Source: Piscinibacter sp.
GTDB taxonomy: Bacteria > Pseudomonadota > Gammaproteobacteria > Burkholderiales > Burkholderiaceae_C
Assembly (NCBI GenBank): GCA_017983795.1
Contig: JAGOAS010000021.1
Span: 1-64,000 of the forward strand
DNA: 64,000 nucleotides
Direction: 5' to 3'
Notes under the pieces: generated by a model
Databases searched by the model: none
What the model saw: only the letters and a program-made list of their open reading frames with translations
Told to the model about the DNA's origin: nothing
Translations under genes and position numbers: made by a program
Shown here: positions 38,808-48,001 of the stretch, piece after piece
Position numbering within the stretch: position 1 is the first letter of the stretch
How the letters are laid out: the number at the start of each line of letters is the position of its first letter

Positions 38808-40367
38808 TCAATCGTCGGCCGCGCGTGCGGCTTTCGGGTCGACTTCGAGTGCCCGCACGGGGCCGCGCAGCCGCCAGAGCATCCACAACGCCGGCACGGC
38901 GGCCAGCGTCGACACGAGGAAGAACGGCGGCCAGCCGATCGCCTCGGCCAGCACGCCGGCCAGCGGCCCCACCCACACGCGGCCCACCGAGGCGAAGGCC
39001 GACAGCAGCGCGAACTGCGTGGCGGTGAAGCGCTGGTTGCACAGGCTCATCAGGAAGGCCACGAAGGCCGCCGTGCCCATGCCGCCGGAGAGGTTCTCGA
39101 AGGCGATCACCATGAGCAGCCCGCCGTCCACCGGCGTGGCCGCGGCGAGCTTGACGAAGCCCCAGTCGAAGGCGGGAATCGTGAGGCCGGGCAGCACGCC
39201 CTTGCCGTTCACCGCCAGCCACCAGAAGCCGAGGTTGCTGGCCATCTGCAGCAGCCCGAAGAGAAACAGCGAGCGCCACAGGCCGAGCTTGAGCATCAGC
39301 GCGCCGCCGACCAGCGCGCCGCCGATGGTGAGCCACAGGCCGATCACCTTGTTGACCACGCCGACCTCGGCCGGCGCGTAGGCCATGCTCTTGAGCAGGA
39401 AGGGCGTCATCAGCGAGCCGGCGAAGGCGTCGCCGAGCTTGTAGAGCACGATGAAGGCGAGGAAGGCCGCGGCGCCCGGCTGCGCGAAGTAGTTCGCCAG
39501 GCCCGACAGCAGCGTCTCGAAGCGCGCGCGGCGCGCGGCGAAGGCGGCCAGCGGCAGCGTGATGGCGATGCCGGCGAGCAGCGCCAGCAGGTCGGCCCAC
39601 TTGGGCGCAGCGGGCAGCAGCGCACGCGCCAGCGGCGTGATGGCGCGGTCGGTGAGCAGCGCGCCCACGGCCACCGCGGCGAGCAGGGCGAAGAAGCCGA
39701 TCAGGTCGTGGCGCGCGTCGGTCTTCGCCACGGCGGCGTTCGTATTCGTCAGGCGCGGCAGCAGCAGCGCCGACACCACGGCGGCCGCCACCATCACGCC
39801 GGCCATGAAGCGGTAGACCTCGGGCCAGCTCCAGCCGCCGCCTTGCTGCGGGTCGGTCCAGATGAGCGCCAGGCCGCCGGAGACGATCATCGCCAGGCGG
39901 TAGCCCAGCACGTTCAGCGACGAGCCCAGGCCGCGCTCGGCGGCCGGCAGCAGGTCGGTGCGGTAGGCGTCGATCACCACGTCCTGCGAGGCCGAGACGA
40001 AGGCCACGCCCACCGCCAGCAGCGCGAAGGCGCGCGTCGCCTCGGTGGGCGAGGTTCCCGCCATGGCCAGCAGCGCGCCGGCCAGCGCGAGCTGCGTGAT
40101 CACCAGCCAGCCGCGCCGGCGGCCCAGCCAGGGCAGCTCGAAGCGGTCCATCAGCGGCGCCCACAGGAACTTGAAGGTGTAGGGCAGGCCCACCAGGCTG
40201 AGGAAGCCGATGGTGGCCACGTCCAGCCCCTCCATGCTCAGCCAGGCCTGCATGGCCTGGCCGGTGAGCGCGAGCGGCAGGCCGCTGGCAAAGCCGAGCA
40301 GGACGACGACGAGGAGGCGGTGCCCCGCAGCCAGGCGCTGCGCGACGGTGCGGTGTTCGGTGGGCAC
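38808..40367 (-). CDS. ampG: AmpG-like muropeptide permease (MFS)
   Basis: A 519-aa major-facilitator protein with 12-14 membrane helices. AmpG-type landmarks are LLGFASGLPLALTGQAMQAWL, GLPYTFKFLWAPLMDRF, SQDVVIDAYRTDLL, LGSSLNVLGYRLAMI and FENLSGGMGTAAFVAFLMSL. It imports GlcNAc-anhydroMurNAc peptides for peptidoglycan recycling. The M48 protease gene follows, which suggests an envelope-maintenance unit. Confidence 0.92.
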   Translation of the reverse strand: MPTEHRTVAQRLAAGHRLLVVVLLGFASGLPLALTGQAMQAWLSMEGLDVATIGFLSLVGLPYTFKFLWAPLMDRFELPWLGRRRGWLVITQLALAGALLAMAGTSPTEATRAFALLAVGVAFVSASQDVVIDAYRTDLLPAAERGLGSSLNVLGYRLAMIVSGGLALIWTDPQQGGGWSWPEVYRFMAGVMVAAAVVSALLLPRLTNTNAAVAKTDARHDLIGFFALLAAVAVGALLTDRAITPLARALLPAAPKWADLLALLAGIAITLPLAAFAARRARFETLLSGLANYFAQPGAAAFLAFIVLYKLGDAFAGSLMTPFLLKSMAYAPAEVGVVNKVIGLWLTIGGALVGGALMLKLGLWRSLFLFGLLQMASNLGFWWLAVNGKGVLPGLTIPAFDWGFVKLAAATPVDGGLLMVIAFENLSGGMGTAAFVAFLMSLCNQRFTATQFALLSAFASVGRVWVGPLAGVLAEAIGWPPFFLVSTLAAVPALWMLWRLRGPVRALEVDPKAARAADD

Positions 40368-40374
40368 CGGGGGA

Positions 40375-41223
40375 TTATCCCGGTGCGCCCGCCTCGCCGC
40401 CCTGCCGCTCGATCGCCTGCGCCAGCGCCAGCAGGCGCTCCTTGGGCAGTTCGCCGACGATGGCGTAGCCGCAGGGCGGCTGGCCCGCTCTCGCGCCCTC
40501 GACCCAGTAGAACAGCCCGGCGGCGCCCTGCTGCTCGTAGCGGAACGCGGCCGGCGTGCCGTCTTCCGGCTTGCGCAGGTAGACCGTCACGCGCAGCGGC
40601 GCCTGGCCGGCCGGCGGCTCGCCGATGGCCTGGTACATGAGCTGCGCGCTCGGCCCCTTGGCATCGGGCAGCAGGCGCCCGCCGACCAGCTCGAAGCCCT
40701 GCGCACGCAGGTCGAACAGCTTGACCGGCATCTCCAGCCGCTTGGTCAGCCAGCGCGCGAGGTGTTCCTCCTGTGCCTTCACCTCGACCGGGTGGCGCAC
40801 TTCGGGCACGTAGACGCTGTGCGCCACCGCGGCGCGCTGCACCCAGCCCTGGCCGTTGGCCTGCGCGGCAGCCTGCAGCACCGCGGGGCGTTCGGCGCGC
40901 CACACCAGGCCGGCGCCCACGACACCACCGAGCGCGAAGACCGCCAGCGCCGCCGCCCAGCGCTGCCAGCCAGCGAAGGCGCTGCCGGCGCGCGCCGGGC
41001 CGCGCCGCCACAGCGCCTGTTCGAGGCGCGCCGGCACGGGCTCGGCGAGCACGGCGTCGAGTCGCGTACGCAGCGCTTCGGCATCGGCGGCCCACAGGCG
41101 CACGCGCGCGGCGTCTTCGGGATGCTCGCGCAGCCAGGCGTCGACGCGGGCGCGCTCGTCGGCCTCGAGCTGGTCGTCCAGCCAGGCGCTGAGTTGGGAG
41201 TCGGAGATCGTCGGGGCGTTCAT
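40375..41223 (-). CDS. Transmembrane anti-sigma factor
   Basis: A 282-aa protein. The N-terminal cytoplasmic part (about 1-85) has the anti-sigma signature LSAWLDDQLEADERARVDAWLREHP. One membrane helix (about 90-112, WAAALAVFALGGVVGAGLVW) is followed by a periplasmic domain with KRLEMPVKLFDLRAQGFELVGGRLLP, as in many anti-sigma factors of this type. It lies 19 bp after the ECF sigma gene and should hold that sigma factor inactive until an envelope signal arrives. Confidence 0.88.
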   Translation of the reverse strand: MNAPTISDSQLSAWLDDQLEADERARVDAWLREHPEDAARVRLWAADAEALRTRLDAVLAEPVPARLEQALWRRGPARAGSAFAGWQRWAAALAVFALGGVVGAGLVWRAERPAVLQAAAQANGQGWVQRAAVAHSVYVPEVRHPVEVKAQEEHLARWLTKRLEMPVKLFDLRAQGFELVGGRLLPDAKGPSAQLMYQAIGEPPAGQAPLRVTVYLRKPEDGTPAAFRYEQQGAAGLFYWVEGARAGQPPCGYAIVGELPKERLLALAQAIERQGGEAGAPG

Positions 41224-41242
41224 GGCGGTTCGGTTCGGGCGC

Positions 41243-41770
41243 TCACACCACGCGGCGCAGGCCGCGCGCGTTCGCGGGGGCGCGGCCGTCGAGCAGGTCG
41301 CGCAGCGCCGTGCGCGCGCGCGAGATGCGCGACATCACCGTGCCCACCGGGATGCGCAGCACTTCGGCGCACTCGGCGTAGCTGAGCTGTTCGAGGGTGA
41401 CGAGCAGCAGCGGCTGGCGCTGCTCGACGGGCAGTCTGGCGAGCGCGGCCAGCAGGTCCATGCGCAGGCCGAGGTCGTTGCCGACGGCGGGCAGCGCGTC
41501 GATCACGTCGTCGGCATCGACCCAGCTGGCGCGCTTGTCGCGCCGGCGCTCGTCCATGAAGGCGTTGTGGGCGATGGCCAGCGTCCAGACCAGGATGTCG
41601 CGCCGCTGGTCGAACTGGTGCCAGTGGGCGAGCGCCCGCTCGAGCGTGGTCTGCACCAGATCGTCGGCGGCGCTGGTGTCGAAGACCAGCGAGCGCGCAT
41701 AGCGCCGCAGCCGCGGGATGGTGCCCAGCAGCTGCTGGCGGAAGGCGGTCGGTGCGTCCACGCGGGGCAT
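41243..41770 (-). CDS. ECF-type RNA polymerase sigma factor
   Basis: A 175-aa sigma-70 family factor with only regions 2 and 4. Region 2 includes LRRYARSLVFDTSAADDLVQTTLERAL and WTLAIAHNAFMDERRR. Region 4 includes LPVEQRQPLLLVTLEQLSYAECAEVLRIPVGTVMSRISRART, the helix-turn-helix for -35 recognition. It is paired with the anti-sigma gene downstream. The target regulon is not visible, though autoregulation is usual. Confidence 0.93.
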   Translation of the reverse strand: MPRVDAPTAFRQQLLGTIPRLRRYARSLVFDTSAADDLVQTTLERALAHWHQFDQRRDILVWTLAIAHNAFMDERRRDKRASWVDADDVIDALPAVGNDLGLRMDLLAALARLPVEQRQPLLLVTLEQLSYAECAEVLRIPVGTVMSRISRARTALRDLLDGRAPANARGLRRVV

Positions 41771-41848
41771 ACGGCGGGGGGTGGCGAATTATTCCGTTCA
41801 TTGCCCCGCCGCGCGGCAAGGCCGCGGCCGCTCGGCGAGAATTCACGC

Positions 41849-42370
41849 ATGACGCCGCCGTCACAGGCCGCCGCCCGGGCGCGCTCTCCCTCCTTCTCGT
41901 CTGTCGAGTTCCGCGCGGCGCTGGGCATGTTCGCCACCGGCGTGACCATCGTCACCGCGCGCGGCGCCGACGGCACGCTGGTCGGCCTGACGGCCAACTC
42001 CTTCAACTCGGTCTCGCTGAGCCCGCCACTGGTGCTGTGGAGCCTGGCGCGCCGCGCCGGCTCGATGCCGGCCTTTCGCGCCGGCTCGCACTACGCGATC
42101 AACATCCTCGCCGCCGATCAGCACGCACTGGCCGAGCGCTTCGCCAGCAAGGTCGGCGACCGCTTCGCCGGCGTCGCTTGGCGCGAAGGCACGGCCGGCG
42201 CACCGCTGATCGAAGGCGCGGCGGCGGTATTCGAGTGCTTCAACCGCAGCCGCTACGAGGAGGGCGACCACGTCATCTTCGTCGGCGAGGTGGAGCGCTG
42301 CACGCACCGCGCCGGCGCGCAGCCGCTGATCTTCCACGGCGGGCGCTACTACACCGAGCTGCCGCTGTAG
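41849..42370 (+). CDS. Flavin reductase family protein
   Basis: A 173-aa FMN-binding split-barrel flavin reductase. It shows FRAALGMFATGVTIVTARGADG, GLTANSFNSVSLSPPLVLWSLAR, FAINILA-type YAINILAADQ and a C-terminal HVIFVGEVE...PLIFHGGRYYTEL. Such proteins supply reduced flavin to two-component monooxygenases or act on small flavin substrates; no partner oxygenase lies next to it. The ATG at 41849 gives the usual length. Confidence 0.92.
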   Translation: MTPPSQAAARARSPSFSSVEFRAALGMFATGVTIVTARGADGTLVGLTANSFNSVSLSPPLVLWSLARRAGSMPAFRAGSHYAINILAADQHALAERFASKVGDRFAGVAWREGTAGAPLIEGAAAVFECFNRSRYEEGDHVIFVGEVERCTHRAGAQPLIFHGGRYYTELPL

Positions 42371-42377
42371 CGCGGAG

Positions 42378-42403
42378 CCCTTCGACAAGCTCAGGGCGAA
42401 CGG
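42378..42403. repeat. Single arm of the REP-like repeat
   Basis: CCCTTCGACAAGCTCAGGGC and the next six bases match the right arm of the element at 37787-37857 with one change. It again sits between convergent genes (flavin reductase and the protein at 42422-43477), here followed by a short partly complementary segment (GTTCGGGC). It is a dispersed repeat, possibly with terminator function. Confidence 0.7.
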
Positions 42404-42421
42404 AGTTCGGGCGACTTCGTC

Positions 42422-43477
42422 TCAGCCGGCCAGACCGGCGTAAGCCGCGTCGAGCTCCTGCGTGACCGCCGGCACCAGCGTGCGCGCGAGGTCGTGGCGG
42501 CCGATGCGCGCGGCGCGCCCGCTGCCGGGCAGCGAAAGCGCGAAGGCGCTGTCGTCGTCGACCAGCTCGACCACGCGCAGGCGTGGCTGCACGGCGCGCA
42601 ACTCCTCGATCAGCGCGGCGCACTCGCCGCGGTCGGAGGGCAGGCCGGTGACGAGCAGTTCGGGCCGGCGCTCGTGCAGCGCGGCGCGCGCCTGTTCGAG
42701 CGAGGCCGCCACGTCGACGCGCAGGCCGGCGCGGCGCAGCAGGTCGAGCGCCAGCACGCGCGGCCGCTCCAGCGGTTCGAGCAGCAGCACCTGGCGGCGC
42801 GCCACGTCCATGCGCGTGCGCGGCAGGCCGGTGAGCGGCGCCACCGGTGCGGCATCGGCGCCGCCGGGTTCGCCGAGGTCGAGCATCAGCGTCACGCTGT
42901 CGCCCGCCGCCACGCGGTAGGGCGTCATGCCGCGCGCGCGGGCGAGCAGCTCGCACAGCAGCCAGTGCACTTCGTCGACGCCGTCGGCGGCGCGCCCGCC
43001 TTCGCGGCGCACGCGCAGCACCAGCATGGGCCGGGCGGCCTCGCCGTGGCGTTCGAGCGCGCACTGCACCTCGTCGCCCAGGCGCGTGGCGTGGTCGAGC
43101 AGCAGTTCGATCAGCTGGTCGAGCACGCCGGCCACGGCGCGCACCGCGAAGGCCTCGCCACGCGGCGGCGGCCCGGCGAGGCGCGCGCCGCGGCGCCGGG
43201 CCGCGGCCTGCCAGCCGGCGCAGGCCTGCACGAGCGCCTCGCGCAGATCGATGGTCTCGGTGGCCGGTTTGCCCTCGGCGGCGAGCACGCGGGCCAGCTC
43301 CTGCAACTGGATGGCGAGATGGCGCAGCCGCTCGACGCCGGCACGCACGGCCTCGCTGTCGGCGGGCGACGCCTGCGGTGCGGCAAGACGGCGCTGCAGC
43401 GCATCGAGCGAGACCGCGAAGGCCTCGCCGACCTTGCCCAGCACCTCGGGGGGAACGGTGATGTCGCTCATGGTCAT
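42422..43477 (-). CDS. Degenerate histidine-kinase/receiver-like protein coupled to GspE
   Basis: A 351-aa protein not recognised as any named family. Residues about 20-90 form two helices like a dimerisation domain (ERLRHLAIQLQELARVLAAEG) without a convincing phospho-His motif. Residues about 90-225 resemble a worn ATPase domain (VLDQLIELLLDHATRLGDEVQ, then LVLRVRREGG). Residues about 235-345 have the beta-alpha pattern of a receiver domain (RRQVLLLEPLERPRVLALDLLRRAGLRVDVA), but the phospho-acceptor place reads LLVTGLPSD and an acidic pocket is missing. The start overlaps the GspE gene stop by 4 bases, suggesting it regulates or scaffolds that ATPase. Confidence 0.6.
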   Translation of the reverse strand: MTMSDITVPPEVLGKVGEAFAVSLDALQRRLAAPQASPADSEAVRAGVERLRHLAIQLQELARVLAAEGKPATETIDLREALVQACAGWQAAARRRGARLAGPPPRGEAFAVRAVAGVLDQLIELLLDHATRLGDEVQCALERHGEAARPMLVLRVRREGGRAADGVDEVHWLLCELLARARGMTPYRVAAGDSVTLMLDLGEPGGADAAPVAPLTGLPRTRMDVARRQVLLLEPLERPRVLALDLLRRAGLRVDVAASLEQARAALHERRPELLVTGLPSDRGECAALIEELRAVQPRLRVVELVDDDSAFALSLPGSGRAARIGRHDLARTLVPAVTQELDAAYAGLAG

Positions 43478-45462
43478 GCGTTGGTGGCGGCCAGCACTTC
43501 GGCCAGGTCGGTGCGCCCGGCCAGCACCTTGGCGATGCCGTCCTGGCGCAGCGTCTTCATGCCGGCGGCGAGCGCCGCGGCCTGCAGCGCGCCGGCATCG
43601 TCGCGGTGGCGGATCAGGCGGCGCACGGCGTCGTCGGCCAGCATCAGCTCGTGGATGCCCATGCGGCCGTGGTAGCCGGTGCCGCCGCAATGGTCGCAGC
43701 CGCGCCGGCGCTGCAGCCGGATGCGGCCGCGCGCATCGCCGTGCAAGGCGCGCCAGCGTTCGCGCAGGGCGGCGTGCGCCGCGCCGCGCGCGCACGCGCT
43801 GCCCGAGCCGAGGTATTGCGCGGCCAGCGCATCGAGTTCGTCCTCGCCGGCGATCTCGCTCTCGCAGCAGTGCGGGCACAGCGTGCGCACCAGCCGCTGC
43901 GCCAGGATGGCCAGCAGCGAATCGGAGAAGTTGTACGGGTCGAGCCCGATCTCGAGCAGCCGCGCGATGCTCTCCGGCGCCGAGTTGGTGTGCAGCGTCG
44001 AGAGCACGAGGTGGCCGGTCAGCGAGGCCTCGACGGCGATGCGCGCGGTCTCCTCGTCGCGCATCTCGCCGATCATGATCACGTCGGGGTCGGCGCGCAG
44101 GAAGGTGCGCATCGCCGCCGCGAACGTCCAGCCAATGCGCGCATTGACCTGCACCTGGCGCAGCCCGTCCTGCGTGATCTCGACCGGATCCTCGGCCGTC
44201 CAGATCTTGCGGCCGACGGTGTTGATGTCGCGCAGCACCGAGTGCAGCGTGGTGGTCTTGCCGCAGCCGGTGGGGCCGCAGATGAGGATCAGGCCGTAGG
44301 GCTTGGCGATCACCGAGCGCAGCGCGGCCAGGCTCTCGTCGGCCAGGCCGATCTGCTCCAGCGCCATCGGCTTGCGGCCGCCGAGCAGGCGCAGCACCAC
44401 GTCTTCGAGCCCGCGCGCGGTCGGCACGGTGACCACGCGCAGCTCGACCGCCGGCCCGCCGAAGCGCGCGAAGTCGATCTTGCCGTCCTGCGGCTTGCGG
44501 TGCTCGGAGATATCGAGCTCGGCCATGATCTTGATGCGCGCGACGATGGCGAAGCGCAGCCGCGCCGGCACTTCCAGCACCGGCACCAGCTCGCCGTCGA
44601 CGCGCATGCGCACCTGCACCTGGCGCGGCTCGTCGGCGGTCTCGATGTGGATGTCGGAGGCGTTGCGGCGCACCGCCTCCTCGATCAGCGAGTTGATCAG
44701 GCGCACCAGCGTGTTGTCCGACTCCGAGACCATCTCGGCCTCGACCGGCAGCGTGGCATCGGCCGCACTGCGCAGCTGCGCGGCCAGCTCCTGCAGGCTG
44801 TTGCGCGCCGGGCTGCTGCCGGCCGTGTCGGCCCGCACGGCCGCCGCATAGGCGCGGTGCACCGCCGGCATCAGGCTGCCCGGCAGCGCCATCAGCGGGC
44901 GGATGCGCCGCTGCGTGGCGAAGCGCAGCTGGTCGAGCAGCGCGTGGTCCCAGGGGTCGGCCACCAGCACGACGAGCGCGTCGCCGTCCATCAGCAGCGG
45001 CAGCACGCCGTCGCGTTCGGCCAGCGCGCGCGGCACGGCGGCGAGCACGTTGGCATCGGGCTGGAGCTCGTGCGGATCGATCACGCGCACGCCCTGCCAC
45101 TCGGCCAGCGCCATGCGCAGGCGCAGCTCGGAGAGCGCGCCGATGTCGACGAGGATGCGGCCCAGCGCGCGGTGCGCTCCGGGGCGTGCCTGCAGCGCGA
45201 GCGCGCGTTGCAGCGTGGCGGGGTCGATCAGCCCGGCCTGCAGCAGCGCCTCGCCCAGGTGCGGCGCGGCGTGGTGCAGCTCCGGCAGCTCGTGCAGCGC
45301 GGCGCGCAGCGCCTCGCAGCCGGCCGGGCGCAGCGCCTGCGGGCCGGGGCGCGCGTTCGCGTCGTCGGCGGCGAGCGGAATCGGGTGCGTCGGCAGGTCG
45401 GCCAGCTCCTGCGCGGCCCGTTCGGGCGCCGGAGCATGGAAGAAGCGCGGGTCGAGGTTCAT
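43474..45462 (-). CDS. GspE/PilB-family secretion or pilus ATPase
   Basis: A 662-aa hexameric ATPase of the type II secretion/type IV pilus extension class. An MshEN-like N-terminal domain (about 85-200, ALGRILVDIGALSELRLRMALAEWQG) binds cyclic di-GMP in known relatives. The core (about 250-560) has GPTGCGKTTT (Walker A), the Asp box and EDPVEI, IMIGEMRDEETA (Walker B) and SLTGHLVLSTLHTNSA. A zinc-binding insert CPHC...CDHC follows. No gspF, pilC or pseudopilin gene is adjacent, so it is a solitary ATPase here with only a degenerate regulator-like partner. Confidence 0.9.
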   Translation of the reverse strand: MNLDPRFFHAPAPERAAQELADLPTHPIPLAADDANARPGPQALRPAGCEALRAALHELPELHHAAPHLGEALLQAGLIDPATLQRALALQARPGAHRALGRILVDIGALSELRLRMALAEWQGVRVIDPHELQPDANVLAAVPRALAERDGVLPLLMDGDALVVLVADPWDHALLDQLRFATQRRIRPLMALPGSLMPAVHRAYAAAVRADTAGSSPARNSLQELAAQLRSAADATLPVEAEMVSESDNTLVRLINSLIEEAVRRNASDIHIETADEPRQVQVRMRVDGELVPVLEVPARLRFAIVARIKIMAELDISEHRKPQDGKIDFARFGGPAVELRVVTVPTARGLEDVVLRLLGGRKPMALEQIGLADESLAALRSVIAKPYGLILICGPTGCGKTTTLHSVLRDINTVGRKIWTAEDPVEITQDGLRQVQVNARIGWTFAAAMRTFLRADPDVIMIGEMRDEETARIAVEASLTGHLVLSTLHTNSAPESIARLLEIGLDPYNFSDSLLAILAQRLVRTLCPHCCESEIAGEDELDALAAQYLGSGSACARGAAHAALRERWRALHGDARGRIRLQRRRGCDHCGGTGYHGRMGIHELMLADDAVRRLIRHRDDAGALQAAALAAGMKTLRQDGIAKVLAGRTDLAEVLAATNA

Positions 45463-45558
45463 GCGGTTCCCGGTGATACCCCCTATGGTGCCCGCTTGAA
45501 TCCGCGCGCGACGCCGCCATGTGCCCTGCAGTGCAGCATTCCGCGGGAGAAAGTCACC

Positions 45559-45972
45559 ATGCACGTCGTCTGCAGCCACTGCCGTACTGTCAATCGCGTG
45601 CCCGACGAGCGCGCCGGCCAGGATCCGGTGTGCGGCCAGTGCGGCCGCGCGCTGCTCGATGGCCACCCGGTCGAATTGACGGACGACAACTTCGACGCGG
45701 TGATCAGCCGCACGGATCTGCCCATCGTGGTCGACTTCTGGGCCGCCTGGTGCGGCCCCTGCCGCATGATGGCGCCGCAGTTCGAGCAGGCGGCGCGCGC
45801 GCTCAAGGGCCGCGCGCTGCTGGCCAAGGTCGACACCGATGCCAGCCCGCTGGTGGCAGGGCGCTTCGGCATCCGCAGCATCCCGACGCTGGTGAAGCTG
45901 CAGGGCGGCCGCGAGCTCGATCGTGTCTCGGGCGCGATGCAGGCGGCGCAGATCCTCAGCTGGGTGAAGTGA
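45559..45972 (+). CDS. trxC: Thioredoxin 2 (TrxC)
   Basis: A 137-aa cytoplasmic disulfide reductase. The N-terminal zinc-binding domain has two CxxC pairs (CSHC near 5 and CGQC near 25). The thioredoxin fold follows with VVDFWAAWCGPCRMMAPQF (active-site Cys about 64 and 67) and the cis-Pro in IRSIPTLVKL. The zinc domain distinguishes TrxC from TrxA, and TrxC is commonly oxidative-stress induced. The 3' end overlaps the convergent acetoacetyl-CoA synthetase gene by 17 bases. Confidence 0.95.
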   Translation: MHVVCSHCRTVNRVPDERAGQDPVCGQCGRALLDGHPVELTDDNFDAVISRTDLPIVVDFWAAWCGPCRMMAPQFEQAARALKGRALLAKVDTDASPLVAGRFGIRSIPTLVKLQGGRELDRVSGAMQAAQILSWVK

Positions 45973-48001
45973 CCCGTCTGGCTGCGAAGTCCACGAACCA
46001 GGGCACGCAATCGGCATTGGCCATCGCGTCGAGCTTGAACACCTGTTCGGCCGGCGTGCCCAGCAGCAGCTTCTTGACCGGCAGTTCCATCTTCTTGCCC
46101 GAGAGCGTGCGCGGGATCGCGCTCACCTGGAAGATCTCGTTGGGCACATGGCGCGCCGAGAGCGCTTCCTTGATCGCCTGCTTCAAGCGCTTCACCAGCG
46201 CCTCGTCCAGCGTGAGGCCCTCGCGCAGCACCACGAACAGCGGCATGTAGCTCTCGCGCCCGAGGTATTCGAGGTCGACCACCAGGCTGTCGATCACCTC
46301 GGGCTGCGCCTCCACCGCGCGGTACAGCTCGGCCGTGCCCATGCGGATGCCGTGGCGGTTGATGGTCGCATCGCTGCGGCCGTAGATGATCGCGCCACCG
46401 CGCGGCGTGATGCGGATCCAGTCCCCGTGCCGCCACACGCCGGGGTACATGTCGAAGTACGAGTCGAGGTAGCGCTTGTTGCCCGCATCGTTCCAGAAGC
46501 GCAGCGGCATCGAGGGCATGGGCTTCACGCACACCAGCTCGCCGACCTCGTCGACCAGCGAGCGCCCGCGGCCGCTCGCATCCGCCTCGCTCCAGGCCTC
46601 CACCGCCGCGCCCAGGCAACGCACCTGCATCTCGCCTTCGACCACCGGCAGCGTGATCAGCCCGCCGACGAAGGCGCCGGCGAAGTCGGTGCCGCCCGCG
46701 ATCGGCGTGAGCCAGATGCGCTGGCCGTCCACCTGGGGCATCTGCTCCCACACCCAGCGGTAGCCGTCCACCGCCAGCGGCGAGCCGGTGGAGCCGATGG
46801 CGCGCAACTTCGACAGGTCGGCCACCTTGGCGGGCTGGATGCCGGCTTTCAGGCAGTTCGCATAGAAGGCCGCGCCGGCGCCGAAGAAGGTGGCGCCGGC
46901 GTCGGCGGCGAACTGCCAGATGGTGTTGAGGTCGGGCGATGCGATACGTCCGCCGGGGTTGCCGTCGAAGGTGCACACCGTGGTGCCGCCCAGCAGCGCA
47001 CCGGGCTGGGTGTTCCACATGATCCAGCCGGTCGAGCTGTACCAGTGGTAGCGGTCGCCCGTCTCGACGCTGGCGCCGACGTTGTTGTGCAGCGCGCCCA
47101 TCTTCAGCGACTCCAGCACGATGCCGCCATGGCCGTGCACGATGGGCTTGGGCAGGCCGGTGGTGCCGCTCGAATAAACAACCCATAGCGGGTGGTCGAA
47201 GGGCAGCCACTCGGGTGCGAACTCGGCCTCGCCCGCCACCAGCGCGGCGAAGTCGTGCAGGCCACGGCCGGGGGCGGCGAGCACCGAGGCATCCGCGTTC
47301 TCGTCGCGGTAGCGCAGCAGCACCGCGTGCCGCACGCTGGGCAGCTCGGCGAGCAGCTGGCGCAGCACCGCCATGCGGTCGTGCGCTACGCCGCCGTAGA
47401 CGTAGCCGTCCACGCCGATCAGCACCTTGGGCTCGATCTGGCGGAAGCGGTCGAGCACCGCCAGCGGGCCCATGTCGGGCGAGCACACCGACCAGATCGC
47501 GCCCAGGCTGGCAGCGGCGAGGAAGGCAACGATGGCATGCGGCGTGTTGGGCAGGAAGGCGCAGACGCGGTCGCCGCGCTGCACGCCCATGCCGCGCAGC
47601 GCCGCCGCCAGCGAGGCCACCTGGCGGCGCAGCTCCGGCCACGAGAGCTGCTGCATCTGGCCGCGCTCGCGCATGCGCTCGTTCTGGAACACGATGGCCG
47701 GGTGCCCGGCCGCGTGCGCCGCGTCGGCATGGCGCAGCACCTGGCGCGCGTAGTTCAGCTGCGCGCCCTCGAACCAGCGCGCGCCGGGCATCACCGCTTC
47801 GGCGAGCACGCGCTCGTGGCGTGTCGGCGACTCGATGGCGAAGTAGTCCCAGATCGCGCCCCAGAAGGCCTCGAGATCGCTCACCGACCAGCGCCACATC
47901 GCGTCGTAGCCCTCGACCGTCGTCGGGTCGAACTGCAGGCCGCGGGTCTCGTTCAACCAGCGCGTGAACTTCAGGATGCGCGGCTCCGGCAAAGTGCTCA
48001 T
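45956..48001 (-). CDS. Acetoacetate--CoA ligase
   Basis: A 681-aa adenylate-forming enzyme of the acetoacetyl-CoA synthetase type, which activates acetoacetate with ATP and CoA. The N-terminal ACS segment FWGAIWDYF is at about 45-53. The AMP-binding motif is VYSSGTTGLPKPIVHGHGG, followed by YHWYSSTGWIMWN, the A5/A7-like GTDFAG and WRHGDWI, and the catalytic Lys in SGKKMELPVKKLL. Its start overlaps the stop of the last solute-binding-protein gene by 4 bases, so it is translated with the transporter receptors, an uncommon partner for a peptide-type ABC system. Confidence 0.9.
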   Translation of the reverse strand: MSTLPEPRILKFTRWLNETRGLQFDPTTVEGYDAMWRWSVSDLEAFWGAIWDYFAIESPTRHERVLAEAVMPGARWFEGAQLNYARQVLRHADAAHAAGHPAIVFQNERMRERGQMQQLSWPELRRQVASLAAALRGMGVQRGDRVCAFLPNTPHAIVAFLAAASLGAIWSVCSPDMGPLAVLDRFRQIEPKVLIGVDGYVYGGVAHDRMAVLRQLLAELPSVRHAVLLRYRDENADASVLAAPGRGLHDFAALVAGEAEFAPEWLPFDHPLWVVYSSGTTGLPKPIVHGHGGIVLESLKMGALHNNVGASVETGDRYHWYSSTGWIMWNTQPGALLGGTTVCTFDGNPGGRIASPDLNTIWQFAADAGATFFGAGAAFYANCLKAGIQPAKVADLSKLRAIGSTGSPLAVDGYRWVWEQMPQVDGQRIWLTPIAGGTDFAGAFVGGLITLPVVEGEMQVRCLGAAVEAWSEADASGRGRSLVDEVGELVCVKPMPSMPLRFWNDAGNKRYLDSYFDMYPGVWRHGDWIRITPRGGAIIYGRSDATINRHGIRMGTAELYRAVEAQPEVIDSLVVDLEYLGRESYMPLFVVLREGLTLDEALVKRLKQAIKEALSARHVPNEIFQVSAIPRTLSGKKMELPVKKLLLGTPAEQVFKLDAMANADCVPWFVDFAARRVTSPS

